Origin: CAZADH01 sp964483805
GTDB lineage: Bacteria > Muiribacteriota > Ozemobacteria > Ozemobacterales > Ozemobacteraceae
Direction: 5' to 3'
Length of the DNA: 6,901 nucleotides
Assembly: GCA_964483805.1 (NCBI GenBank)
Contig: CAZADH010000311.1
Location: 1-6,901, forward strand
This document shows, piece after piece, positions 1-5,610 of this stretch. The position numbers were made by a program, and so were the translations under genes. How positions within the stretch are numbered: position 1 is the first letter of the stretch; each line of letters starts with the position of its first letter. Below the pieces are notes generated by a model. It did not search any database. It saw only the letters and a list, made by a program, of their open reading frames with translations, and was not told the DNA's origin.

Positions 1-952
1 CAAAATCAGCACCCACCTGGGCAGCCGTCAGGCCGGTCAACGCCTGGATGCCCTCGCTGACGAAGGTGAATCGATGGGCGCCATCGGCGGCCAACGCCAG
101 TTGAAACACCGCGCCGGGCAGGTTCGCAGCCACGTCGACCAGGCGCCGCTGCTCATCATCGACCATCTGGGTCAGTTCGCGCCGCAGGCGTTCCTGCTCC
201 CGGAACCGCCGCCGCCAGAACAGGTAGCCGGCCAACCCGAGCACGTAGATGATCGCGTGACCGAGGCAGAGGCGCGCCTGGTGGGCCCTCGACTCGGCCA
301 GACGATCGGCGATCGGCAGGCCGACGCTCAGACCGCCGCGGACATCACCGACGTGGTATCCCTGCAGGGCGTGACAGACCAGGCAACTGCGCTCGGTGAA
401 GAACGGACGCATGAGGCGAAAGTAGGTGATGCCGTCGATATCGGCCACCGTCGTCACTTCCGGAGTGCCGCTGGCGAAGGCCCGCAACGCCGCGGCCTCC
501 CAGGCATCGGGGGCGTTCTGGGGCCGAATCGGTTTCAGACTGGTCATGTGCCCGATGCGCCCGGAGATGCTGTGCTGAACGCCATGCACCTGCCTGACCA
601 TGTAGGCCGGATTGATCATGGTCAGCAGTTTGCCCGACGACGCCAGCAGGTCGCGTTCCGGATGCACCAGCCAGGGGTTCGGTGGATTGCCGGGCATCAC
701 CGGGGCGTAGACGCCGCCGAGGTCCGAGTTCCAGCGCCGGTAAGCGAGGTCTTTCTCGAAATCGCTGACCGCATCGCGCCACACCGAATCGAGCACCTTG
801 TGACGCTCGACAGCGATGTTCCAGGCCACCGAAGCCGCCACCACGAGGGTCCAGACCAGCACCAACCAGGGCGAAAGCGTATCGCGAAAAGTGGCCTCCG
901 ACCCAGGTCGCTCGCCGGCCGCAGGCGACGTCTCCCGCCGTGACAGGCTCAC
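1..952 (-). CDS. Haem-binding (Tll0287/DUF3365-like) PAS membrane sensor, C-terminus cut off
   Basis: Partial; 317 residues are visible and the frame is open through the left edge. Start is GTG at 952-950, overlapping the upstream stop as GTGA, with GGAAGGG 8 nt before it (961-967). Layout: short cytoplasmic Arg-rich tail; membrane helix about 27-48; periplasmic domain about 50-226 with a c-type haem motif C190-L-V-C193-H194; second membrane helix about 227-246; then a charged Arg/Glu linker and a PAS domain from about 270 (LPGAVFQL, FVSEGIQALTG). CxxCH just before a second membrane helix and a cytoplasmic signalling module is the usual design of DUF3365/Tll0287-like sensors, thought to sense redox state or gases through haem. 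The output domain (histidine kinase, GGDEF/EAL or other) lies outside the window, so the final class is unknown. It is translationally coupled to the 2H-phosphoesterase gene. Confidence 0.87.
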   Translation of the reverse strand, partial: MSLSRRETSPAAGERPGSEATFRDTLSPWLVLVWTLVVAASVAWNIAVERHKVLDSVWRDAVSDFEKDLAYRRWNSDLGGVYAPVMPGNPPNPWLVHPERDLLASSGKLLTMINPAYMVRQVHGVQHSISGRIGHMTSLKPIRPQNAPDAWEAAALRAFASGTPEVTTVADIDGITYFRLMRPFFTERSCLVCHALQGYHVGDVRGGLSVGLPIADRLAESRAHQARLCLGHAIIYVLGLAGYLFWRRRFREQERLRRELTQMVDDEQRRLVDVAANLPGAVFQLALAADGAHRFTFVSEGIQALTGLTAAQVGADF

Positions 953-1650
953 CGGGACCGCCCTTCCGCCCCAGATCGACGCAACGAGTCTTTTCCGAGG
1001 GCGAACCGCGCGGTCTCGCCCACCACGGTGCCCCAATCGCCCACCGGGCCCAGACCGATCTCGGTGATCGCCACCGCCGTGCGCTGCTTTGGCAGGGCAG
1101 CAACCGCCGTCGCGGCGACTGTCGACGAAAGCACGCCGATGGTGAGGTGCGGCGAGTACGCGGCCCCAACCCACGGGAACCCACAGTCACACAGGTTCGC
1201 CCGCTCGCGGTCGGTGAAGGCATCCCATCCCGCGCTGAACTTCGCGCGCACCAACCCTGCACGGAGCGGGTTCAACGCCGCCAGCACGGCCTCATGCAGC
1301 GACATCAGCGCCGGATCTCGGACGACATCCCAGAAAATGTATCCCTCACGGCTTACACTGTATTGCTCGCACGTCACCGTCAGCGGCGCTTCGACCCGGG
1401 CGACGAGATCCGCGAGCCGGCGATGAATCTCGGCCACCGCCTCGTGCGGGAACAAGCCCATGTACAGCGTGATGTGGGGCGTGGCCCCGGCCGAGAGATC
1501 GACGGCGTTGGTTCCAGATTGCGACAGTTGTCGATTGAGACCACGCGCGGCAGCAACCGCGTCTGGCGGCAGGCACAGATAGGCATCGAGATAGACGATG
1601 CCGGGCGCGGGAAACTCGGTCCACCGCACCTTCTGTGGATCATGCTTCAC
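949..1650 (-). CDS. 2H-phosphoesterase superfamily protein (LigT / 2'-5' RNA ligase-like)
   Basis: 233 residues. The two hallmark H-x-T motifs are present and well spaced: TPH59-I-T61-LYMGLF and SPH168-L-T170-IGVL. In this superfamily (LigT/ThpR, cyclic phosphodiesterases, AKAP7-like proteins) the two His/Thr pairs face each other across a two-lobed fold and act on 2',3'-cyclic or 2'-5' phosphodiester bonds, usually of RNA or nucleotides; the substrate here cannot be read from sequence. The protein looks soluble and cytoplasmic. I chose GTG at 1650 because GGGAAGGAG (1660-1668) sits 9 nt upstream. An in-frame ATG at 1728 would add a 26-residue Gly/Pro/Trp/Arg-rich stretch that does not look like protein and would place the ribosome site inside the gene. 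It lies 120 nt after the prepilin peptidase and overlaps the haem sensor start by 4 nt, so the last two genes of the unit are coupled. Confidence 0.82.
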   Translation of the reverse strand: MKHDPQKVRWTEFPAPGIVYLDAYLCLPPDAVAAARGLNRQLSQSGTNAVDLSAGATPHITLYMGLFPHEAVAEIHRRLADLVARVEAPLTVTCEQYSVSREGYIFWDVVRDPALMSLHEAVLAALNPLRAGLVRAKFSAGWDAFTDRERANLCDCGFPWVGAAYSPHLTIGVLSSTVAATAVAALPKQRTAVAITEIGLGPVGDWGTVVGETARFALGKDSLRRSGAEGRSR

Positions 1651-1659
1651 GTGCACGGA

Positions 1660-1668
1660 CTCCTTCCC
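1660..1668 (-). promoter_or_regulatory. Ribosome binding site deciding the 2H-phosphoesterase start
   Basis: GGGAAGGAG on the minus strand, 9 nt before GTG at 1650. It favours this start over the longer frame beginning at 1728. A second GTG at 1656 in the same frame is only 3 nt from the site and so less likely. Confidence 0.7.
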
Positions 1669-1770
1669 GTGACGGCCGTCCCGTTCCCGCCCGCGCACCC
1701 CGGGCCAGCCGGGCCATCCCGGTGCCACCCCGCAACACGGCTCGGGCCGAGCGACATCGCCGGACTCACC

Positions 1771-2592
1771 TCAGCGGTGCAACAGAGTGCGCTCGAGCAG
1801 GCCCTGCCACAGTTCGAGCAGGCGAAACAGCGGGTCGAGTCCAGCGAAGAACACGAACAGGAAGCCGATGCACAGATACGGTCCGAACGGAATCATGTGA
1901 GAAAACGGGCTGTAGGGGCGCCCGTAGCGCAGCCGCTGCCACAGGATGCCGCCGATCCCGCCCACCGACCCCAACACACTCGCCACGATGACCGTCGCCG
2001 CCACGACCTGCCAACCCAGCCAGGCGCCAAACGCGGCCAGCAGCTTGACATCGCCCCCACCCATGCCTTCTTTGCGCAGGATGAGACGCGCAAGAAAGCC
2101 AAGCATCCACAAGAACCCCCAGCCAACCAGCGCCCCCAGGACGCTGTCGAGAAAGGTCAACTGGGGCGTCGGCAGCAGGGCAGCCCGACTCGCCGGGTCG
2201 AGCATCGACATGCCGGCCCAGAAGGCGAGCCCCGCGTAAATGCCACCGATGGACAGTACATCAGGGATGATCAGGTAGCGGATATCAACGATGGTGATGA
2301 TCAGACAGGCTACCGTAAATACAAAAGCCATACCAGCCCGCACACTGACGCCATACGAGACCACCGCAAGCACCGCCACCAGGGGGATGATCACCGCCAG
2401 CCACCGGTCTTGCGCCCGGCCGGCATTGACGCAGCGACGGCGCATGCCCTGCGAACACTTCGTGCAGTCGTGATAAACCGGCAACAGATCTTCATGACCC
2501 GGCCAGGAACGAATCGCCCACGACACCCACGGACTGAGCAGCAGGCCGGCCACACCGGCAGCGACGGCAAAGATGAGATCGAGCGGGGTCAT
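1771..2592 (-). CDS. pilD: Type IV prepilin peptidase (A24 family, PilD-like) with reduced cysteine region
   Basis: 273 residues, mostly hydrophobic, about eight membrane segments. It is an inner-membrane aspartic protease that cleaves the leader of type IV pilins and type II secretion pseudopilins and, in full-length enzymes, methylates the new N-terminus. Both catalytic aspartates are clear: D103 in VD103IRYLIIPD and D181 in the GxGD motif G178-G-G-D181-VKLLAAFGAWLG; IPFGPYL follows near the C-terminus. The cytosolic loop that normally carries two CxxC pairs is short and incomplete here: C43-x-x-C46 and a lone C54, with no fourth Cys. The usual N-terminal GSFxNV...RLP signature is also absent (SPWVSWAIRSWPG instead). 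ATG at 2592 lies 9 nt after the ureohydrolase stop with only a weak AGG before it, so translation is probably coupled. No pilin or pilus-assembly gene lies in the window. Protease function is very likely; methylation is doubtful. Confidence 0.94.
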   Translation of the reverse strand: MTPLDLIFAVAAGVAGLLLSPWVSWAIRSWPGHEDLLPVYHDCTKCSQGMRRRCVNAGRAQDRWLAVIIPLVAVLAVVSYGVSVRAGMAFVFTVACLIITIVDIRYLIIPDVLSIGGIYAGLAFWAGMSMLDPASRAALLPTPQLTFLDSVLGALVGWGFLWMLGFLARLILRKEGMGGGDVKLLAAFGAWLGWQVVAATVIVASVLGSVGGIGGILWQRLRYGRPYSPFSHMIPFGPYLCIGFLFVFFAGLDPLFRLLELWQGLLERTLLHR

Positions 2593-2601
2593 CGCCTGAC
2601 G

Positions 2602-3543
2602 TCAGCGCCGCCGCGCCCCGGCCCAACCCTGGGTGACAAACAAGGCTCCCAGCATCTTGAACAGCAGTTTTGCCGCGAGAAAATCGGGCGCGACGAGGCC
2701 GGGAATCGGGCACAACTCGACCATGTCGAGACCGACCACTTCTCGTTCGGTCAATACACGGTGCAGCAGGTGCCAGACCTGCACGTAGTCGAGACCGCCC
2801 GGTTCGGGGGTGCCCGTCGCCGGCATGATCGCGCCATCGAAGACGTCGAGATCGACGGTGACGTAGACCGGCCGATTGCCCAACCGCTCGAGCACCGCAT
2901 CGGCCCACACCCGCGGATCGCGGTCGAGCGTGTGCGCCCAGAAGATGTTCTTCTCCTGTTTGCTCTTGCGTGTGAATGCGCGCTCGGCGGCCGAGATATT
3001 GCGGATACCGACCTGGACGACGTCGGCATGATCGAGGCAACGCCGCATCACCGCCGCATGACTGAACGGCGTACCTTCGTACTCGTCACGCAGATCGGCG
3101 TGGGCGTCGAGCTGCAAAATGACCAGGTCGCGACGCGTCCGCTTTGCCAGCGCCCGCACCGCCCCGGTGGTAATGCTGTGCTCCCCGCCCAACATGACCG
3201 GCAGTTTGCGGTCGGCCGCAATCGCCCCGATCGCGGTTTCGACCCGCCCGACCATGTCTTCGGGGCCGATCATCGATGGTTCGAGCTCCGCCAGGGTGTG
3301 GTGACCCCGATTGAGCGGTTCACCATCGAACTCGAGATCGTACAGTTCGACGTTCCGCGAAGCGGTCAACAACGCTTGCGGACCATCGCGCGTGCCGGAA
3401 CGGTACGACGTCGTGCCGTCGTAGGGCACCGGCAGAATCACGGCGTGCGCTGCGGCATAACTCGTATCTTCGGCCGGCAGCCCCAGAAAACCCGGGGCGC
3501 CACGCAACGGCAGATCGGACACACGGGACAAACGCGGACTCAT
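2602..3543 (-). CDS. speB: Agmatinase / arginase-family ureohydrolase
   Basis: 313 residues, the normal length for this family. The binuclear manganese ligands are all visible: H122 in GGEH122S, D146/H148/D150 in D146-A-H-A-D150, and D230/D232 in D230-L-D232-VFD; GTPEPGG (E246) and an early PVPYDGTTSYRSGTRDGP block also fit. The family hydrolyses guanidino compounds to release urea; agmatine to putrescine is the commonest activity for proteins of this type, but guanidinobutyrase or related activity cannot be excluded. It is cytoplasmic. I chose ATG at 3543, which has GAGG 6 nt upstream (3550-3553). An in-frame ATG at 3597 would add 18 residues with a poorly placed AGG. It is the first gene of the minus-strand unit, with a strong promoter at 3639-3667. 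No arginine decarboxylase or spermidine gene is near, so the pathway assignment rests on the protein alone. Confidence 0.92.
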   Translation of the reverse strand: MSPRLSRVSDLPLRGAPGFLGLPAEDTSYAAAHAVILPVPYDGTTSYRSGTRDGPQALLTASRNVELYDLEFDGEPLNRGHHTLAELEPSMIGPEDMVGRVETAIGAIAADRKLPVMLGGEHSITTGAVRALAKRTRRDLVILQLDAHADLRDEYEGTPFSHAAVMRRCLDHADVVQVGIRNISAAERAFTRKSKQEKNIFWAHTLDRDPRVWADAVLERLGNRPVYVTVDLDVFDGAIMPATGTPEPGGLDYVQVWHLLHRVLTEREVVGLDMVELCPIPGLVAPDFLAAKLLFKMLGALFVTQGWAGARRR

Positions 3544-3638
3544 GCGCGACCTCGTATCAGTTGATGAGCGTTGGGGATGACCGGCCCGCGAAGTCATGCC
3601 TGCCAGACCTGCGGCGCCGCCCGTCGATACACGGCGCC

Positions 3639-3667
3639 ATCATAAACGAACGGCCCCGACCTGGCAA
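3639..3667 (-). promoter_or_regulatory. Sigma70-type promoter of the ureohydrolase-pilD unit
   Basis: On the minus strand, -35 TTGCCA (3662-3667, 5 of 6 consensus bases), a 17-bp spacer and -10 TATGAT (3639-3644, 5 of 6). The predicted transcript start near 3632 gives a leader of about 90 nt to the chosen ATG at 3543. The leader contains GATACGAGG just before the start. The -35 lies in the 10-mer GCGGTTGCCA that recurs at the promoter at 5520-5547. Confidence 0.72.
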
Positions 3668-3698
3668 CCGCGCTCACGCGGCTTCGTAACATCTCAGT

Positions 3699-3722
3699 GA
3701 GCGGGGGCACGCGCCCCCGCTC
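3699..3722. repeat. Perfect 10-bp inverted repeat, 4-nt loop
   Basis: GAGCGGGGGC (3699-3708), loop ACGC, then GCCCCCGCTC (3713-3722). It would form a very stable hairpin in RNA or extruded DNA. No T-run follows on either strand, so it is not a standard intrinsic terminator. Confidence 0.85.
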
Positions 3723-3747
3723 GGCTCGCGGCACAGGTCCGCGAGCC
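3723..3747. repeat. Perfect 9-bp inverted repeat, 7-nt loop
   Basis: GGCTCGCGG (3723-3731), loop CACAGGT, then CCGCGAGCC (3739-3747). It begins on the base after the previous hairpin ends, so the two stand in strict tandem. Confidence 0.85.
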
Positions 3748-3755
3748 TCACACCC

Positions 3756-3777
3756 CGCGGTCGGCCGCGTTGCGGCC
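3756..3777. repeat. Two overlapping, mutually exclusive hairpins
   Basis: CGCGG-TCGG-CCGCG (3756-3769) and GGCCGC-GTT-GCGGCC (3763-3777) are both perfect inverted repeats that share bases, so only one can form at a time. They continue the hairpin series, with a weaker one, GGCCG-GGTT-CGGCC, at 3850-3863. Confidence 0.7.
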
Positions 3778-3899
3778 TCCGAACTTCGCCGGCCAACGCC
3801 ACCAGTAACTGAGACGTCACGCGGCTTCGGCGAACCGGGGGCCGACGCGGGCCGGGTTCGGCCGGTCGTGATGAACTGGAAAAATCATGAAATTCCGAC

Positions 3900-3905
3900 T
3901 AGAAT
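3900..3905 (+). promoter_or_regulatory. Possible -10 box just before the TPR-protein gene
   Basis: TAGAAT (5 of 6 consensus bases) in a local AT-rich island (3871-3905) within GC-rich DNA. The best -35 at a 17-18 bp spacing is poor (CTGGAA or TGGAAA). Transcription would begin about 7 nt downstream, at or next to the ATG at 3913, leaving essentially no leader. Confidence 0.4.
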
Positions 3906-3912
3906 ACCTGGC

Positions 3913-4938
3913 ATGAACCCGTGCAACCGAGCGACAGCGATCCTGGTTTTCACCCTGACCCTGGTCGTCATCGGCCTGCTGCTGACGGCCGCCCCGATCT
4001 CAGCGCAAACCGGCAGCGACGACGGTCTGGGCAGCGGGGAAACCACGACCATGAACGCCAACGACAAAATGTTTTACGATGTGCATACAAAGCTGGCAGC
4101 CAAACACATCCGCCTGAAGAATCTGCCACGGGCCAAGGAAGAGCTCGAACTGGTGCTCAGCGCGATTCCAAAGAACGGCAGAACCCACTTCCGCCTCGCC
4201 GTGGTCTCGGCCAAAATGAAGGATTTCACCGCCGCCTGGCGCCACCTCGAGTTGTCGCGGGCCGAACTGGGCAACAACGCCCGGTTTCAGGCCTTCGAAA
4301 AGCAGCTCACCAGCGCCTTCCCGAAACCCGACAACCTCAGCCTCGACTCGCCGCGCGAAGCCCTGCCGGCCCCGAAGTTTCAGGCTGAAACCATCGGCGT
4401 GTTTCTCGTCAGCATGTGCGAGACCGGCGCCATCTCATCGCGCATCAAGAAGTTCGAGACCGGTCCGGTGCAGAGCGGTGCCTTTGATCTGACCCTGATT
4501 TCGGCCACCGGCACCCTCGACGCCACCGGGCTGATGGCCGGCTTCAAAGAGATCAAAGAGGCCGCAGTGCAGCTCGCCGATCAACAGGGTTCCGACACCA
4601 AGAAGCTGCGCTTTCGCGTTACGGTTACCGGGCAACCGGCCACCAATCCGAACGTGAAACCGATCTCGAACAGCGAATACACCAAACTGCGCGACGAGGT
4701 GTCGCAAGACGCCGACGTGTCGCTCAAGAATGCCCGCGAGACCGAACCCGATGCATCGGGCGTCATGAAGGGCACCTATTCGGTCATCGGCCGCGACCCG
4801 CGCTCGATCTACAAGATGATCAACGGTCTGCAAGACCATCTCATCGACTTCAGCATCAACCATCTGTCGTCGACCGAGTTCAACCAACAGTCGATCTGGA
4901 AAGGCGAGATCACGCTGACGCTGAAAATCAGCGGTTGA
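3913..4938 (+). CDS. Exported protein with TPR-like helices and an unrecognised C-terminal domain
   Basis: 341 residues; I do not recognise a named family. The N-terminus is a signal peptide or single anchor: NPCNR, then a hydrophobic core about 8-28 ending PISA-QTG, with likely cleavage after A31; no lipobox. Residues about 50-135 form paired amphipathic helices with TPR-like spacing (NLPRAKEELELVLSAIPKN, then FRLAVVSAKMKDFTAAWRHLELSRAE). After a Pro-rich linker (about 137-155), the C-terminal 190 residues alternate strand and helix in what looks like two similar halves, each ending in a strand such as KLRFRVTVTG or WKGEITLTLKISG. That pattern is reminiscent of the ferredoxin-like folds of PilN/PilO/GspM-type pilus or secretion proteins, which would fit a nearby prepilin peptidase, but this is only an impression. 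ATG 3913 was chosen because the signal peptide starts there; no Shine-Dalgarno is visible. ATG 3871 in frame is the alternative. Confidence 0.83.
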   Translation: MNPCNRATAILVFTLTLVVIGLLLTAAPISAQTGSDDGLGSGETTTMNANDKMFYDVHTKLAAKHIRLKNLPRAKEELELVLSAIPKNGRTHFRLAVVSAKMKDFTAAWRHLELSRAELGNNARFQAFEKQLTSAFPKPDNLSLDSPREALPAPKFQAETIGVFLVSMCETGAISSRIKKFETGPVQSGAFDLTLISATGTLDATGLMAGFKEIKEAAVQLADQQGSDTKKLRFRVTVTGQPATNPNVKPISNSEYTKLRDEVSQDADVSLKNARETEPDASGVMKGTYSVIGRDPRSIYKMINGLQDHLIDFSINHLSSTEFNQQSIWKGEITLTLKISG

Positions 4939-4991
4939 TCGACTGACCGCTCACCCCAAGGCTTGCCGGCAACCCGCCGCCCTCTGGTTTC

Positions 4992-5468
4992 TCAGCGCCC
5001 GATGCCCGGTGACGCAATGCCCGTCCCGCTGGCAACCAGTGCTTCCGCATTGATCGTGGACCCCGACGCCGAAAACGACACGGTCGCTCCCGGCGGAACC
5101 ACGACCACGCCACCGATTGCCGCCGGCGCGGCCATTGCCACCGGCACCGTCGCCGAACCCGCGGAGACGACGCCCGAGATTGTGCCAGCCGAACCTGACG
5201 CCAGGCCGGCGGTCGCGGCAGAGCCACCGGCAGCGGTCGCCAGAAACGCCTGATAACGCGAAAACGCAGCGCGATACGCCTGTTCCTTCTCGGTGACGTC
5301 GGTCGCGTGCGTGAATTTTGCCGCCAGATACTCGCGATAGGCATCGAGATACTCACGACTCTGGTCTTCATAGCCGACAGTCGGGGTCCCGGCCCAGGTT
5401 GGCGCCATTGCGCTCCCATACAGAAACGCAGCGGCAATAGACACCGACACGAGTCTTCGCATGATCAT
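4992..5468 (-). CDS. Small exported protein with helical core and Ala/Gly/Ser/Val-rich tail
   Basis: 158 residues, family not recognised. MIMRRLVSV plus a hydrophobic stretch to about residue 22 and APTWA-GTP make a good signal peptide with cleavage after A26. Residues about 33-80 form a likely amphipathic helix rich in Tyr (Y33, Y40, Y44, Y47, Y65, Y72) and charged residues. From about 81 to the end the protein is low-complexity Ala/Gly/Ser/Thr/Val with one VVVVPPG turn and no Cys or catalytic-looking motif. It may be a periplasmic or envelope-associated protein; no function is assigned. ATG at 5468 has GGAGGAG 5 nt upstream. The longer frame start at 5495 would place that site inside the gene, and ATG 5462 is 11 nt away. 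Its own promoter lies at 5520-5547. It is divergent from the histidine kinase gene and converges on the TPR protein gene with a 53-nt gap. Confidence 0.75.
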   Translation of the reverse strand: MIMRRLVSVSIAAAFLYGSAMAPTWAGTPTVGYEDQSREYLDAYREYLAAKFTHATDVTEKEQAYRAAFSRYQAFLATAAGGSAATAGLASGSAGTISGVVSAGSATVPVAMAAPAAIGGVVVVPPGATVSFSASGSTINAEALVASGTGIASPGIGR

Positions 5469-5473
5469 CGGAA

Positions 5474-5480
5474 CTCCTCC
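5474..5480 (-). promoter_or_regulatory. Ribosome binding site deciding the small exported protein start
   Basis: GGAGGAG on the minus strand, 5 nt before ATG at 5468. It is the strongest Shine-Dalgarno match in the window and rules against the upstream in-frame ATG at 5495. Confidence 0.8.
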
Positions 5481-5519
5481 ACCCGGCAGGCGCACGTTGG
5501 CCGGCGCCGCGGCAATTTC

Positions 5520-5547
5520 ATTCTACCACCCCGGTCGTGGTTGGCAA
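5520..5547 (-). promoter_or_regulatory. Sigma70-type promoter of the small exported protein gene
   Basis: On the minus strand, -35 TTGCCA (5542-5547, 5 of 6), a 16-bp spacer and -10 TAGAAT (5520-5525, 5 of 6). A transcript start near 5513 leaves a leader of about 45 nt containing GGAGGAG. The -35 is embedded in GCGGTTGCCA (5542-5551), identical to the ureohydrolase promoter, and in the palindrome GGTTGGCAACC. Confidence 0.7.
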
Positions 5548-5564
5548 CCGCCGACGGTTTTGCC
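5539..5564. promoter_or_regulatory. Inverted repeats between divergent promoters, possible operator
   Basis: GGTT-GGC-AACC (5539-5549) is a perfect inverted repeat over the -35 of the minus-strand promoter. GGCAACCG (5543-5550) also pairs with CGGTTTTGCC (5555-5564) apart from a 2-nt bulge. The position, covering one promoter and lying just upstream of the -35 of the other, suits a regulator site, but no known operator is recognised. Confidence 0.35.
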
Positions 5565-5572
5565 GAGCCTGC

Positions 5573-5601
5573 TTGTCTGGCCACGCCTGGTCGCCTATGA
5601 T
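5573..5601 (+). promoter_or_regulatory. Sigma70-type promoter of the histidine kinase gene
   Basis: -35 TTGTCT (5573-5578, 4 of 6), a 17-bp spacer and -10 TATGAT (5596-5601, 5 of 6). Transcription would start near 5608, only about 3 nt before the ATG at 5611, so the message would be leaderless or nearly so. Confidence 0.6.
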
Positions 5602-5610
5602 GACAGGACG

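Larger units (their letters stand above)
3668..3899. other. Non-coding GC-rich region packed with inverted repeats
   Basis: This stretch lies between the ureohydrolase promoter and the TPR gene. A plus-strand frame is open across it (from 3697), but its translation is Arg/Pro/Gly-rich and unlike a real protein, so I read it as non-coding. It holds several perfect hairpins (listed separately) plus flanking repeats. TCACGCGGCTTCG occurs directly at 3674-3686 and 3817-3829. CGTAACATCTCAGT at 3685-3698 is an inverted match (12 of 14) to 3808-3821. CGCTCAC (3671-3677) can also pair with GTGAGCG (3697-3703), competing with the first hairpin. It could be a REP/BIME-like element, a bidirectional transcription barrier, a structured RNA or remains of a small mobile element; the sequence does not decide. 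Confidence 0.55.

Noticed and set aside
345..1262. A 305-codon minus-strand frame overlapping two minus-strand genes
   Set aside because: It is out of frame with the H-x-T and CxxCH motifs of the real genes and gives Arg/Gly-rich low-complexity protein.
1651..1770. Terminator or separate promoter in the gap between pilD and the phosphoesterase gene
   Set aside because: Short GC stems such as CCGGG-ATGG-CCCGG and the palindrome GACGGCCGTC occur, but no T-run and no convincing -35/-10 pair; in DNA of this composition such stems arise easily.
940..3564. An 874-codon open frame on the plus strand, antisense to three genes
   Set aside because: It lies opposite the phosphoesterase, prepilin peptidase and ureohydrolase genes, whose motifs are unmistakable on the minus strand. 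Its product is Arg/His/Gln/Pro-rich without domains, the usual antisense shadow of GC-rich codon use.
3697..3912. N-terminal extension of the TPR protein to ATG 3697
   Set aside because: The added 72 residues are Arg/Pro/Gly-rich, run through the hairpin cluster and would bury a clear signal peptide in mid-protein.
3885..4067. A 60-codon minus-strand frame over the signal-peptide region of the TPR protein
   Set aside because: It has no ribosome site, overlaps the promoter-like island and coding start, and its product has no recognisable feature.
4939..4991. Terminator between the convergent TPR-protein and small exported protein genes
   Set aside because: Only a short palindrome, TTGCCGGCAA, is present, with no longer stem and no T-run on either strand.
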